Assembly (NCBI GenBank): GCA_964370435.1 | Contig: CAYJJG010000001.1 | Location: 124,001-188,000 of the forward strand | DNA: 64,000 bases | Source of the DNA: CALVGQ01 sp964370435 | Lineage (GTDB): Bacteria; Bacillota_I; Bacilli_A; Erysipelotrichales; Erysipelotrichaceae | Direction of reading: 5' to 3' | Shown: positions 35,954-44,506 of the stretch, piece after piece | Layout of the letters: every line of letters starts with the position of its first letter | Numbering within the stretch: the stretch's first letter is position 1 | Notes under the pieces: model-generated | Database searches by the model: none | What the model was told of the DNA's origin: nothing | Seen by the model: only the letters and a program-made list of their open reading frames with translations | Program-made: the position numbers and the translations under genes

Positions 35954-35984
35954 AAGCAAACAATTTATATTGTTTGCTTTTTTT
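35954..35984 (+). terminator. Terminator of metG
   Basis: GCAAACAAT (35956-35964) pairs perfectly with ATTGTTTGC (35969-35977), followed by seven T. Confidence 0.9.
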
Positions 35985-36090
35985 ATGAACTGTTAAGCTA
36001 TCTTAAGTTTTATTACAGAAAATTGCTTATTAGTGGTAGCCAACTTTTTATTTTAATGATAAACTGAATTTTAGTTAAAGGAGGATACGC

Positions 36091-36906
36091 ATGAATAATC
36101 AAGAACTACAACTACATGCAACCGAAATAAGAAAAAACATTGTTAATATGGTAGCAGCAGCTAAATCAGGTCATCCAGGAGGTTCCCTTTCGGGTGTTGA
36201 TTTATTAACTACTTTATATTTTAGCGAAATGAATATTAATAGCGATAATATAAAAACAACTAATCGTGATCGCTTTGTTTTATCTAAAGGTCATGCTTCA
36301 CCATTATTATATGGTGTTTTATCAGAAAGAGGATTCTTAGATAAAAATCTATTAAGTACTTTTAGACAAACTGGAAGTACTCTTCAAGGGCATCCTAATA
36401 TGAATTATGTGGATGGTGTTGATATGTCAACAGGAAGTCTAGGTCAAGGACTTAGCACAGCTGTAGGTATGGCAATGTCCAACAAATTAGATGGCAATGA
36501 AAATCGTGTTTATGCCTTAGTTGGAGATGGAGAATCTCAAGAGGGTCAAATCTGGGAAGCAGCAATGGCTGCAGCTCACTATAAACTAGATAACTTATGT
36601 GCTATCTTAGATTTTAATGGTTTACAAATTGATGGGGATATTACAAAAGTAATGAATCCAAATCCACTTGATAAAAAATTTGAAGCTTTTGGATGGAATG
36701 TACTTACTATTGATGGTCACGATTTTGATGAAATTAAAGATGCCTATGCTAAAGCTCGTGCACATAAAGGTCAACCGACTTTAATTTTAGCAAATACTGT
36801 TAAGGGTAAAGGTGTAAGTTTCATGGAAAACCAAGCAGGATGGCATGGTGTTGCCCCTACTGAGGAACAACGCACTCAAGCGATTAATGAATTGGAGGGT
36901 AAATAA
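36091..36906 (+). CDS. Transketolase, N-terminal subunit
   Basis: Binds the pyrophosphate end of thiamine diphosphate in a two-subunit transketolase. The 271 residues show SGHPGGSLSGVDLL, RDRFVLSKGHASPLLY and the TPP/Mg motif GDGESQEGQIWEA...LDFNGLQIDG. In archaea and many Firmicutes transketolase is split this way. AAAGGAGG lies upstream of the ATG, and the next gene starts two bases after the stop. Confidence 0.93.
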   Translation: MNNQELQLHATEIRKNIVNMVAAAKSGHPGGSLSGVDLLTTLYFSEMNINSDNIKTTNRDRFVLSKGHASPLLYGVLSERGFLDKNLLSTFRQTGSTLQGHPNMNYVDGVDMSTGSLGQGLSTAVGMAMSNKLDGNENRVYALVGDGESQEGQIWEAAMAAAHYKLDNLCAILDFNGLQIDGDITKVMNPNPLDKKFEAFGWNVLTIDGHDFDEIKDAYAKARAHKGQPTLILANTVKGKGVSFMENQAGWHGVAPTEEQRTQAINELEGK

Positions 36907-36907
36907 A

Positions 36908-37828
36908 ATGTCACAAGAAACTAGAAATGCCTATGGTGAAGTTCTAGCCGAACTAATTTTAGAAAATGAAAATATCGTAGTTCTAGATGCCGATTTAACT
37001 AAGTCAACTAAAACTGCACTAGCTAAAGAAGCTTGCCAAGAGCGTCACTTCAATATGGGTATTGCTGAAGGAAATATGATGAGTGTTGCTGCAGGATTAG
37101 CAGCTAGCGGTAAAATTGTATTTGCAAGTACTTTTGCAATGTTTGCGGCAGGACGCCCTTTTGAACAAATTCGTAACTCTATTTGTTATCCTAAGTTAAA
37201 TGTTAAAATTTGTGCTACTCATGCAGGTATTAGTGTTGGTGAGGATGGAGCATCACATCAAGCTATTGAAGATATCAGCTTAATGCGCAGTATCCCAAAT
37301 ATGCAAGTTTTCTCTCCATGTGATCAATATGAAACAAAAGCTATTATTCGTCACGTTGCTAGTATCGATGGCCCTTGTTATGTAAGAATGGGACGCGGTA
37401 AAGTTGCTGATGTTTATAATGAAACAACTACTTTTGATTTCAATAAAGCAGACATAGTAAGAAAAGGAACTAAAATTGCAGTATTTGCTACTGGACTAAT
37501 GGTTCAAGAAAGTTTAAAAGCTGCTGAAGAATTAAGTAAAGATGGTATTGAATTAACAGTAGTTAATGTACGTTCAATCAAACCTCTTGATGAAGCTACT
37601 ATAATTGAAGTTGCTAAAAGTCATGATCTATTAGTAACTGCTGAAGAACATACTGTTATCGGTGGATTATATGGTGCTATTAGTGAATGCTTAACTGCAA
37701 ACGAACCTAAACGTTGCCTTGCAGTGGGTGTTAAAGATACTTTTGGTGAAAGTGGACCAGCAAATGAAGTGCTTAAAAAGTATGGTTTATCTTCTGAAGC
37801 TATTATTAAAGCTATAAAATCATTGTAA
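36908..37828 (+). CDS. Transketolase, C-terminal subunit
   Basis: Carries the pyrimidine-binding and C-terminal domains completing the enzyme. I start at ATG 36908 (MSQETRNAYG, 306 residues) with GGAGG nine bases upstream, inside the end of the preceding gene; a longer frame from 36845 only reads through that gene. Conserved segments are VVLDADLTKSTKT, NMGIAEGNMMSVAAGLA (with the catalytic Glu) and DTFGESG. Confidence 0.93.
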   Translation: MSQETRNAYGEVLAELILENENIVVLDADLTKSTKTALAKEACQERHFNMGIAEGNMMSVAAGLAASGKIVFASTFAMFAAGRPFEQIRNSICYPKLNVKICATHAGISVGEDGASHQAIEDISLMRSIPNMQVFSPCDQYETKAIIRHVASIDGPCYVRMGRGKVADVYNETTTFDFNKADIVRKGTKIAVFATGLMVQESLKAAEELSKDGIELTVVNVRSIKPLDEATIIEVAKSHDLLVTAEEHTVIGGLYGAISECLTANEPKRCLAVGVKDTFGESGPANEVLKKYGLSSEAIIKAIKSL

Positions 37829-37991
37829 TATTTATTCAACATAAAATATTTAGTAAACTATTAGGTATAAAAAAAGTATTTATAGCCTAAAGCATCATAG
37901 ATAAATACAGATTAAAACATGCTATTTATACTAATTTATTACATTTATTACATTTTTTTGCAAAAAGTAGAATTTATTTTAACAATTTACT

Positions 37992-38105
37992 TTGACTTTC
38001 TTAACATTCAGTGATAGTATTATAATATATTTAAGCTATACAGATTCAATCACAATAATTTTGTGAAATTTACTTAGTTTGAATATTTGTGTTGGAGGTA
38101 AATGA
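37992..38105 (+). promoter_or_regulatory. Promoter and long leader of the cold-shock gene
   Basis: TATAAT is at 38021-38026, and TTGACT at 37992-37997 is farther than the usual 17 bases, so TAGTAT at 38015-38020 is an alternative -10. The resulting leader is about 75 bases, long for this genome. Cold-shock mRNAs often have structured leaders that sense temperature; no specific fold is claimed. The 37829-37991 part of the spacer holds nothing else I recognise. Confidence 0.5.
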
Positions 38106-38306
38106 ATGAACACAGGTAAAGTAAAATGGTTTAACGCGGAGAAAGGTTACGGATTTATCACATCTGATGATGGAACTGATGTATTTGTACACTTTTCAGC
38201 AATCCAATCGGAAGGCTACAAATCATTAGATGAAGGTCAAACAGTAAGTTTCGACGTTACTAATGGTGACCGTGGCCCTCAAGCCAGCAATGTTGTTAAG
38301 ATTTAA
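38106..38306 (+). CDS. Cold-shock protein (CspA/CspB family)
   Basis: A single-stranded nucleic acid chaperone of 66 residues: GKVKWFNAEKGYGFIT (RNP1 KGYGFI) and VFVHFSAI (RNP2) are canonical, and the C-terminus GPQASNVVKI is typical. GGAGG precedes the ATG. Confidence 0.97.
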   Translation: MNTGKVKWFNAEKGYGFITSDDGTDVFVHFSAIQSEGYKSLDEGQTVSFDVTNGDRGPQASNVVKI

Positions 38307-38326
38307 GGCTTAATAAACATTAAACT

Positions 38327-38352
38327 AAAGAGATGTTTTACATCTCTTTTTT
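38327..38352. terminator. Terminator between the cold-shock gene and the unknown gene
   Basis: AAAGAGATG (38327-38335) pairs with CATCTCTTT (38341-38349), followed by T on the plus strand. It serves the cold-shock gene and lies at the 3' end of the convergent gene. Confidence 0.85.
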
Positions 38353-38929
38353 ATTTTATTACTAAATAATCATATTGTTCACTAATACCTTTGATAAAGT
38401 ATTGATATATTTTATGTTTATTCTGCTCTATAGGAGGTAATATCATTCTGTTTTTTTCTTTTATGAAAAGCAACACCGCCTCATTTTCTTTAATAGAGGA
38501 TTGTTGATTATTAATAAGCTTTAAACAAGTCGCTAACTCGCGATCTTTTTTTATGCTTCCCCCTTTAATGACACGTGATTGGACTATTGATATATTTGAT
38601 GTATTTTCTATGATTAACATTAACCACTGACATATTTTTTCAAAGCAAATTTCTTTATCTATTAAATTAATAACCTTCCATGTAGTTATTTTTAAATAGT
38701 CTTTATTAGATAGAATAACTACTTGTGTCAATGGTATGTCAAATAAACTACACCATTCTAATAATTCATCTTCATTTTGTTTGCTAATTATTACATAATA
38801 ATCAGCTCTTTTGCCATTGTAACAGTGTACTGGATAATATTCGATGCAATTTTGCTTGGTTTTCTTTATCATTTTTGTCATCAAATAATGGTCCTTACAT
38901 ACTTCGAAATTTATTACTTGTATATTCAT
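38351..38929 (-). CDS. Unknown 192-residue cytoplasmic protein
   Basis: I start at ATG 38929 with AGGTGG 8 bases upstream. The open frame continues to 39010, but that extension is the rubrerythrin terminator hairpin. The protein alternates hydrophobic strands with helices (ADYYVIIS, QVVILSNKD), suggesting a Rossmann-like or receiver-like half, then a basic, glutamine-rich C-terminal half (ATCLKLINNQQSSIKE, EAVLLFIKEKNRM). Five cysteines are scattered without a metal pattern. I do not recognise a family. Confidence 0.7.
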   Translation of the reverse strand: MNIQVINFEVCKDHYLMTKMIKKTKQNCIEYYPVHCYNGKRADYYVIISKQNEDELLEWCSLFDIPLTQVVILSNKDYLKITTWKVINLIDKEICFEKICQWLMLIIENTSNISIVQSRVIKGGSIKKDRELATCLKLINNQQSSIKENEAVLLFIKEKNRMILPPIEQNKHKIYQYFIKGISEQYDYLVIK

Positions 38930-38981
38930 CTTCATATCCACCTTTACCCCTAGTCTATGTAGGATTAGAAGAGTTAGAACT

Positions 38982-39015
38982 AAAAAAGCATGAAGAACAC
39001 TGTTCTTCATGCTTT
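38982..39015 (-). terminator. Terminator of the perR-rubrerythrin operon
   Basis: A perfect 14-pair stem (38985-38998 with 39002-39015), loop of three, followed by six T on the minus strand. Confidence 0.92.
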
Positions 39016-39020
39016 AACTT

Positions 39021-39560
39021 TTAGAAATTTTCGTTTTTTACTTCAAAGAATGATTTTGGATATCCACATAATGGACATGCCCCTGGAGCCATTTCTCCTG
39101 TGTGTTCGTGACCACAAATTTCACAAATCCAAGTTACTTTTTCTGCTTTTTTAAATACTGCTTCATTTTTAACATTTTCTAATAATGCTAAATATCTATC
39201 TTCATGATTTTTTTCGATTTTTGCAACCATATCCATTTGCGCAGCAATACGAGTAAATCCTTCTTCACGTGCAGTTTTAGCAAATTCTGCATACATATCC
39301 GTCCATTCAAAGTTTTCACCTTGTGCTGCAGCTACTAAATTATCAGCAGTTGTTGCTAATTCGCCACCATGTAAATGTTTGAACCATAACATTGCATGTT
39401 CTTGTTCGTTTCTTGCTGTTTCTTCAAAGATATTAGCGATTTGCTCCATACCTTCTTCACGTGCTTTCATTGCAAAATAAGTATACTTGTTACGTGCTTG
39501 ACTTTCACCAGCGAACGCTGACATTAAGTTTTGTTCTGTTTTAGATCCTTTTAATTCCAT
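39021..39560 (-). CDS. Rubrerythrin
   Basis: Non-haem iron peroxidase of anaerobes. From ATG 39560 (MELKGSKTEQ, 179 residues; AAAGGAG upstream) it has the ferritin-like di-iron domain with two ExxH-type helices (FAGESQARNKYTYF, ETARNEQEHAMLW, EEGFTRIAAQMDMVAKIEKNHEDR) and a C-terminal rubredoxin-like site (CEICGHEHTG and CPLCGYPKSFF). It is co-transcribed with the PerR gene, which ends two bases before its start. Confidence 0.96.
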   Translation of the reverse strand: MELKGSKTEQNLMSAFAGESQARNKYTYFAMKAREEGMEQIANIFEETARNEQEHAMLWFKHLHGGELATTADNLVAAAQGENFEWTDMYAEFAKTAREEGFTRIAAQMDMVAKIEKNHEDRYLALLENVKNEAVFKKAEKVTWICEICGHEHTGEMAPGACPLCGYPKSFFEVKNENF

Positions 39561-39561
39561 T

Positions 39562-39963
39562 TTAATTTTCTCCTTTAATTTTATTTTTTTTACAGTGTTT
39601 ACAAACTCCCTCGAATATGATGCGATGACTTTCAATCTCGGCATCTAATTCTTCTTCGACATGCTTGATCATTTCATCTGTCAAAGTCATCCACACATCG
39701 CTATATGTATCGCAAATTCGACAGTGGAAATGATAGTGAGGTTTTGAATTACCATCGTATACATATCCTTGATCCTTATCACGGATACGTAAGATACGAT
39801 TTTGTTCTACCAGTTTATTTAATTGACGATAAACAGTTGCAATACCTATAGTGCTATCTACCTCTTTAACTTTTTGATAAACCTCTTCAGCACTCATATG
39901 AACGCCTACACCTTGTATTGCTTGATAAATTTTTTCTTGGTGTTTTGATGTTCTATTTCGCAT
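39562..39963 (-). CDS. perR: PerR-type peroxide-sensing Fur-family repressor
   Basis: The 133 residues have the winged helix (SAEEVYQKVKE, IGIATVYRQLNKL) and metal sites. The segment YVYDGNSKPHYHFHC aligns with the PerR sensing site: Asp70, His76 and His78 correspond to Asp85, His91 and His93 of B. subtilis PerR, where Fur has Glu instead of Asp. Structural zinc cysteines are C81, C84, C121 and C124. The next gene is rubrerythrin, a classic PerR target. A Fur/Per box sits just before the start, so autoregulation is likely. Confidence 0.9.
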   Translation of the reverse strand: MRNRTSKHQEKIYQAIQGVGVHMSAEEVYQKVKEVDSTIGIATVYRQLNKLVEQNRILRIRDKDQGYVYDGNSKPHYHFHCRICDTYSDVWMTLTDEMIKHVEEELDAEIESHRIIFEGVCKHCKKNKIKGEN

Positions 39964-39976
39964 CGTTTACCTCCTT

Positions 39977-39997
39977 AAATGATAACCATTATCATTT
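39977..39997 (-). promoter_or_regulatory. Fur/Per box upstream of perR
   Basis: The 21-base inverted repeat AAATGATAACCATTATCATTT has nine of ten arm positions matching and contains a near-consensus 7-1-7 box. It lies 13 bases upstream of the perR start, covering the promoter or leader. Confidence 0.85.
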
Positions 39998-40042
39998 AAA
40001 CATATATTTTAATTAAATACAAGTCTTTTAATCTAATTTAAT

Positions 40043-40071
40043 AAAAAAACTACATTGTTATAATGTAGTTT
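40043..40071 (-). terminator. Terminator of the tmk-holB-ricT-rsmI operon
   Basis: AAACTACATT (40047-40056) pairs with AATGTAGTTT (40062-40071), loop of five, followed by seven T on the minus strand, immediately after the rsmI stop. Confidence 0.9.
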
Positions 40072-40075
40072 CAAT

Positions 40076-40924
40076 CTAACGCTCTTTATGAAATAAGTGA
40101 TATACTTCATTCTTTGAAATATTATTGTTTTTTGCAACCTCTTTTATTGCAGCACTTACAGATAATCCCAAATTAACTTTTTCAATAACTAAAGCTTTTA
40201 TTTCTTCTTCAGTTAATATTTTTTCCTCTAGCACAGCTCCACTTAACACAAGCACCATTTCACCTTTTAGTTCTTCACAGATTGCTAAAATTTCACTTAT
40301 CTTGCCACGAATAATTTCCTCGTGTTTTTTTGTAAGTTCTCTTGCTAAGCAAAGCTCACGATCTTTAAACACTTCTAGAAATATGCTCAATGTTTTTTTA
40401 ATTCGGTGTGGAGCTTCATAAAATATAATCGTACATGGTAATTCTTTTAGTGCTTCACATTCTTTTCTTAAGGCATTGCTATTTGATGATAGAAAACCTT
40501 TAAAGTAAAAAGGCATAACCACTAGTCCAGAAACAACTAAAGCATTTAACATTGCATTGGCCCCTGAAATTGCTACCACATTATATCCTGCTTGCGAAGC
40601 CTTTTCTACAACATTTTGCCCTGGATCACAAAGTAACGGATATCCCGCATCACTTACTAAAGCAATGTTTTTTCCTTCATCTAGCAAATTTAAAATACCT
40701 CGTGCGCTATGATGCTCATTATGTTGATGATGAGCAATTAAACGTGTATGTATGTCAAAATGAGTTAATAGCTTTTGTGTCATTCGTGTATCTTCAGCAG
40801 CTATAATATCAACATTTTTTAAAGTTTCTATTGCTCTTGGGCTCATCTCTGATAAATTCCCTATAGGTGTAGCTACTAAATATAAAGTTGCTTTATCATT
40901 ATCAAAACTTTTTTGTCTAATCAT
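40076..40924 (-). CDS. rsmI: 16S rRNA (cytidine1402-2'-O)-methyltransferase
   Basis: The 282 residues begin with LYLVATPIGNLSEMSPRAIE, diagnostic of RsmI, followed by IIAAEDTRMT, LVSDAGYPLLCDPG and the SAM-pocket segment CTIIFYEAPHRI; the C-terminal helical extension (SVSAAIKEVAKNNNISKNEVY) is present. It modifies the decoding site of the ribosome. It follows ricT by two bases. Confidence 0.96.
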   Translation of the reverse strand: MIRQKSFDNDKATLYLVATPIGNLSEMSPRAIETLKNVDIIAAEDTRMTQKLLTHFDIHTRLIAHHQHNEHHSARGILNLLDEGKNIALVSDAGYPLLCDPGQNVVEKASQAGYNVVAISGANAMLNALVVSGLVVMPFYFKGFLSSNSNALRKECEALKELPCTIIFYEAPHRIKKTLSIFLEVFKDRELCLARELTKKHEEIIRGKISEILAICEELKGEMVLVLSGAVLEEKILTEEEIKALVIEKVNLGLSVSAAIKEVAKNNNISKNEVYHLFHKER

Positions 40925-40926
40925 TG

Positions 40927-42033
40927 TTAATTACCTTTAGGTTTAGGTTTGTGATTGTTTTTTTGTTGATGATTAGCGTGCTGTTGTTTTTTATTTTTAT
41001 TATGATGTCTCTTCTTATTATTGTGTTGCTTTTCCTTATTTGATTTTATTTCTTGAGGTTGTCCAATAGAAAATTCTTTTACATTATCAGCTATAACACC
41101 ATCATTATCTACTTTATCTTCATGTGCTTTCTCTTCTTTTTTAACTTTTACTTTTGGAGCCTTTTCTTCGCTTTTAACTTGTATTGAGGCATCCATAGTT
41201 ACTTTGTTGAATTTTCCTTTTTCCATCAGTTGTTCAATGGTTAAATAAACTGCATTCTCTTTATTTTCTATTTTACATTGTCTTGTAATAACATTTAAAG
41301 AAGCAAGTCGATACATCTTGCCTTCAAATTCTATTTGGCTATTCATCTTAGGAAGCCCTTGTCTCATTTCTTTATATTGTTGGTCTTCGTATTTTAAACA
41401 GCACATTAATTTTCCGCACTGCCCCGATAGTTTAGGAATATTCAGTGGCAATAATTGATTTTTAGCCATGTTTATAGAAACAACATCAAAATTATTTAAG
41501 AATCGTGAACAACATGTTTCTAAACCACATGCACCTACTCCGCCGACCATCTTAGCTTTGTCTCGTGGTCCGATTTGACGTAATTCTATTCTACATTTAA
41601 AAGATTGTGTTAAATCTTTAAGCAACTCTCTAAAATCCACTCTATTTTCTGAAACATATACGAAAATAACTTTACTGCGATCTAAAGTATATTCACAGTT
41701 AATTAGATTCATATCTAAGTTATGTTTCTGAATACATTCTGAGCATAATCTTATAGCTTCTTTAGCTAATTTTTTGTTTTCTTCATACATTTTTTTATCT
41801 TGATCACTAGCTAGACGTAAAATAGCTTTTAACTGTGTTTGACCACTAAATGCAGAACGATCTCTTAATGATGAGATCATTTCACCCAGTTCAAGACCTC
41901 TCGCGGTTTCGACTACTACCCAATTGCCATATTCCAATGTTTCAATATTAGTTCCAAAAGTATATGGTTTTTTTGTGTTTTCAAAACGTATCGATGCTAT
42001 ATACTTAAATTCATCTGCTATAACTTCACTCAC
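40927..42033 (-). CDS. ricT: RicT (PSP1-domain) RNase Y specificity factor
   Basis: In B. subtilis RicA, RicF and RicT carry Fe-S clusters and direct RNase Y in mRNA maturation, competence and sporulation. Here the PSP1 core contains paired cysteine motifs CGLETCC and CGQ-like GQCGKLMCC, likely cluster ligands. I start with GTG at 42033, seven bases after AAAGGAGG and sharing a base with the holB stop (368 residues); a longer frame to 42063 has no ribosome site. The last 80 residues are a Lys/His/Asn-rich disordered tail that could bind RNA. Confidence 0.92.
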   Translation of the reverse strand: MSEVIADEFKYIASIRFENTKKPYTFGTNIETLEYGNWVVVETARGLELGEMISSLRDRSAFSGQTQLKAILRLASDQDKKMYEENKKLAKEAIRLCSECIQKHNLDMNLINCEYTLDRSKVIFVYVSENRVDFRELLKDLTQSFKCRIELRQIGPRDKAKMVGGVGACGLETCCSRFLNNFDVVSINMAKNQLLPLNIPKLSGQCGKLMCCLKYEDQQYKEMRQGLPKMNSQIEFEGKMYRLASLNVITRQCKIENKENAVYLTIEQLMEKGKFNKVTMDASIQVKSEEKAPKVKVKKEEKAHEDKVDNDGVIADNVKEFSIGQPQEIKSNKEKQHNNKKRHHNKNKKQQHANHQQKNNHKPKPKGN

Positions 42034-43001
42034 TATAATCCCTCCTTTAAACTTAATATGCATTGATTTATCAACAATCCTAAATTAAATGATTGTCTAT
42101 TTTTATCTTTTGTTTCTAATAAAACTTGTGTCCAATGTCGTATATTGACGTTTAGTTCCTGTATTGTTTTAATAGCATTATCGTACCACACTATCTCAGT
42201 TATTGTTTGTAAACTTACATCATGTAGTATTCCGATTAATATGGATAAGAAGTAATTAAGTGTTTCACTATTAGATGCTTTTTCATTGAATACTTCACAA
42301 TCTAAAGTAATCATAACCATATCCATATTCAATATGTTATTAAATAATTCCTTTACGCCATATACAGCTTTTTGATAACTTTCTTGTTGTGAAACCTCAA
42401 CAAGAAAATCAACATCTCTAATAAAGTGGCTCAATATAATACTATCTTCTTTACTTACATTCGCACTTATTGCTTGTGCTTCACTGCTTTTTTTAGTTAG
42501 TGTTTTAAAAGGAAGTATTTGACATCGACTAAGAATAGTAGGCAATATCTTCGCTTCATCTTCAACCACTAGTATTGCTGTGATTTCGCTTCCTTGTGGT
42601 TCTTCTAGAAACTTAAGCAAGCTATTTAATGCAGCAGCAGTAGCATTTTCAGCACGATTTAGAATGTATACTTTTTTTCCTGACTTTTCCAGTGCTGTCT
42701 TTTTAAATTGTTCTTGTAAAGTAATTATTTCATCTTTTTTAATTGAAGTACTACTGCCATCTAAAACAACAACATCATTATAATTACCTTCTTTAATTCT
42801 TAAACAGCTATCACATGTTTCACAAGCTAATTGTGATTCTTCACAAATAAGACTTTGTGCCAGAAATAGTGCAGCAGGTAACATCGCTGTTCCTGATTCT
42901 CCTAGAAACATGAGTGCATGAGATAATTTGTTCTTATTAATGGAATTAGTAAGAGTTTGATAAACAAGGGGCTGTTCACTCTTCAGCTTGTTTTTCATCA
43001 T
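42033..43001 (-). CDS. holB: DNA polymerase III delta-prime subunit
   Basis: Clamp-loader subunit of 322 residues. A degenerate P-loop (FLGESGTAM) without the Lys, a zinc finger (CETCDSCLRIKEG with an earlier Cys) and the conserved NRAENATAAALNSLLKFLEEP and LSRCQILPF segments identify it. It overlaps tmk by 26 bases. The start is the first of two adjacent ATG codons; neither has a strong ribosome site, so coupling to tmk is likely. Confidence 0.93.
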   Translation of the reverse strand: MMKNKLKSEQPLVYQTLTNSINKNKLSHALMFLGESGTAMLPAALFLAQSLICEESQLACETCDSCLRIKEGNYNDVVVLDGSSTSIKKDEIITLQEQFKKTALEKSGKKVYILNRAENATAAALNSLLKFLEEPQGSEITAILVVEDEAKILPTILSRCQILPFKTLTKKSSEAQAISANVSKEDSIILSHFIRDVDFLVEVSQQESYQKAVYGVKELFNNILNMDMVMITLDCEVFNEKASNSETLNYFLSILIGILHDVSLQTITEIVWYDNAIKTIQELNVNIRHWTQVLLETKDKNRQSFNLGLLINQCILSLKEGL

Positions 43002-43617
43002 ATATCTTTACCACCTGACTATAAGCTTGCTCGATCACTTCGCTTAGTTTTAGTGATGCATCTACTATAACCATTCGCTCCTTAAAGCGCTCTTTAACTA
43101 TTTTATATCCTTCCACAACTGCATAGTGGAAAGCTAAAGATTCTTGATCCAATCGATCTTTGAATGTTCTATTTTCAATACGCTTTAGTCCTTCTTCGGC
43201 ACTCAACTTTAAATAAATTGTTTTATCTGGCATATGCCCTTCAATTGCAAATTCATTTATGCTTAAAACTTCTTCAATCCCAAGTTTTCTACCACAACCC
43301 TGATAGGCTAAAGAACTGTCTACAAAACGATCACAAATAACAATTTTCCCTTCATTTAACGCAGGCAGCACTTTTTCAACAAGATGTTGTCTTCTACTTG
43401 CCGCGTACAATAAAGCTTCAGTGCGTTCATCCATCGCTGTATTTTCAGGACTTAGAATAATACTGCGTATTTGTTCAGCAATATCGATTCCACCTGGTTC
43501 TCTTGTATATATTGCATCATATCCATTTTCTATTAAACGCTGATAAACCTGTTGGCTTACCGTTGTCTTCCCACTACCATCGGGACCTTCAAAACTAATA
43601 AAAAGGCTCTTTTTCAT
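42976..43617 (-). CDS. tmk: Thymidylate kinase
   Basis: Phosphorylates dTMP to dTDP. The 213 residues show the P-loop FEGPDGSGKTT (9-19), the TREPGG motif, DRFVDSSLAYQG and a lid region. It starts a tmk-holB-ricT-rsmI operon, the conserved Firmicute arrangement. Confidence 0.96.
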   Translation of the reverse strand: MKKSLFISFEGPDGSGKTTVSQQVYQRLIENGYDAIYTREPGGIDIAEQIRSIILSPENTAMDERTEALLYAASRRQHLVEKVLPALNEGKIVICDRFVDSSLAYQGCGRKLGIEEVLSINEFAIEGHMPDKTIYLKLSAEEGLKRIENRTFKDRLDQESLAFHYAVVEGYKIVKERFKERMVIVDASLKLSEVIEQAYSQVVKIYDEKQAEE

Positions 43618-43692
43618 AGTAATTTCACCTTACCTCATTATCTTTTATTATATCACAATCATTAAAGAATAGAAACGAGTAGTATTAATGGC

Positions 43693-43720
43693 ATAAAAAA
43701 AACTGCTATCTAGCAGTTTT
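43693..43720 (-). terminator. Terminator of the EIIA-Glc gene
   Basis: AAAACTGC (43699-43706) pairs with GCAGTTTT (43713-43720), loop of six, then eight T on the minus strand. Confidence 0.88.
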
Positions 43721-43723
43721 CTG

Positions 43724-44197
43724 TTACTCTATTTCTAATACACAGCTATCATTAGCTTTTACAGGCTTTGATGGATGTACTGTAATTTGGTTATAATCCA
43801 TATGATTTAATATAATCATCATTATCGTAGTATCTAACCCTTTTGACTCCATTGCTTCTTTATCAAACTCTATTAATGAATCCCCAGCTTCTACGTGTTC
43901 ATTAATATTTACTAGTGATTTAAACCCTTCTCCCTCTAAAGATATAGTATTTATACCTATATGGATCAATAGCTCTACACCATTATCCCCTGTTAAACCA
44001 ATCGCATGTTTGTTTTGAGCTATTACTTGCACTGTTGCGTTAAAAGGAGCTTTAATACAATTTCCACTTGGTATGATTGCAATTCCTTCTCCCATAGTTT
44101 TTTGTGCAAAAGTATTATCGTTTACGGTTTCTAACAATACCGCATCCCCATCAACAACACTATTAATGATAATTAATTCTTTACTATTTTCTGACAT
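43724..44197 (-). CDS. crr: PTS glucose-type EIIA component
   Basis: A phosphocarrier between HPr and an EIIB. From ATG 44197 (MSENSKELII; GAGG seven bases upstream) it has 157 residues of the Crr fold: GEGIAIIPSGN, the accessory His64 in KHAIGL and the phosphorylated His79 in LLIHIGINT. The upstream frame to 44275 lies in the promoter. It is a lone gene with no EIIBC partner beside it, so it may serve several permeases. Confidence 0.93.
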   Translation of the reverse strand: MSENSKELIIINSVVDGDAVLLETVNDNTFAQKTMGEGIAIIPSGNCIKAPFNATVQVIAQNKHAIGLTGDNGVELLIHIGINTISLEGEGFKSLVNINEHVEAGDSLIEFDKEAMESKGLDTTIMMIILNHMDYNQITVHPSKPVKANDSCVLEIE

Positions 44198-44246
44198 TTT
44201 ATATCCTCTTTCTGTACTTACTTTTAAGTTAATACATGCGAAAATA

Positions 44247-44275
44247 ATTGTAAATGTTATCCAAATTAATGTCAA
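44247..44275 (-). promoter_or_regulatory. Consensus promoter of crr
   Basis: Minus strand TTGACA (44275-44270), a 17-base spacer and TACAAT (44252-44247), a near-perfect vegetative promoter, 50 bases before the crr start. The remaining spacer to 44506 is AT-rich with no gene seen. Confidence 0.8.
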
Positions 44276-44506
44276 GCATCATTGTTTATAACTTTACAAT
44301 TTATTTTATTTGATATTCATCTCCTTTTAATACCCCTCAGCAGCTAGACTATTAATTAACTAGTAACCCTTATCTCTTTTTTAAATAAGGCTTATTATTT
44401 CCTTAGTATATCCTCGTTTTTTACTTCTTTAATTTATTTAATATTTTTACTTAATAATTTAGGTTATTTATTATATTATATACATAGAAATATAGCGGAG
44501 GTAAAC

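Noticed and set aside
38930..39010. N-terminal extension of the unknown protein at 38351
   Set aside because: The first codons lie inside the rubrerythrin terminator hairpin, so they cannot be translated from a normal transcript.
39561..39644. Longer rubrerythrin N-terminus
   Set aside because: The extra 28 codons overlap perR and add basic sequence absent from the family; ATG 39560 has AAAGGAG.
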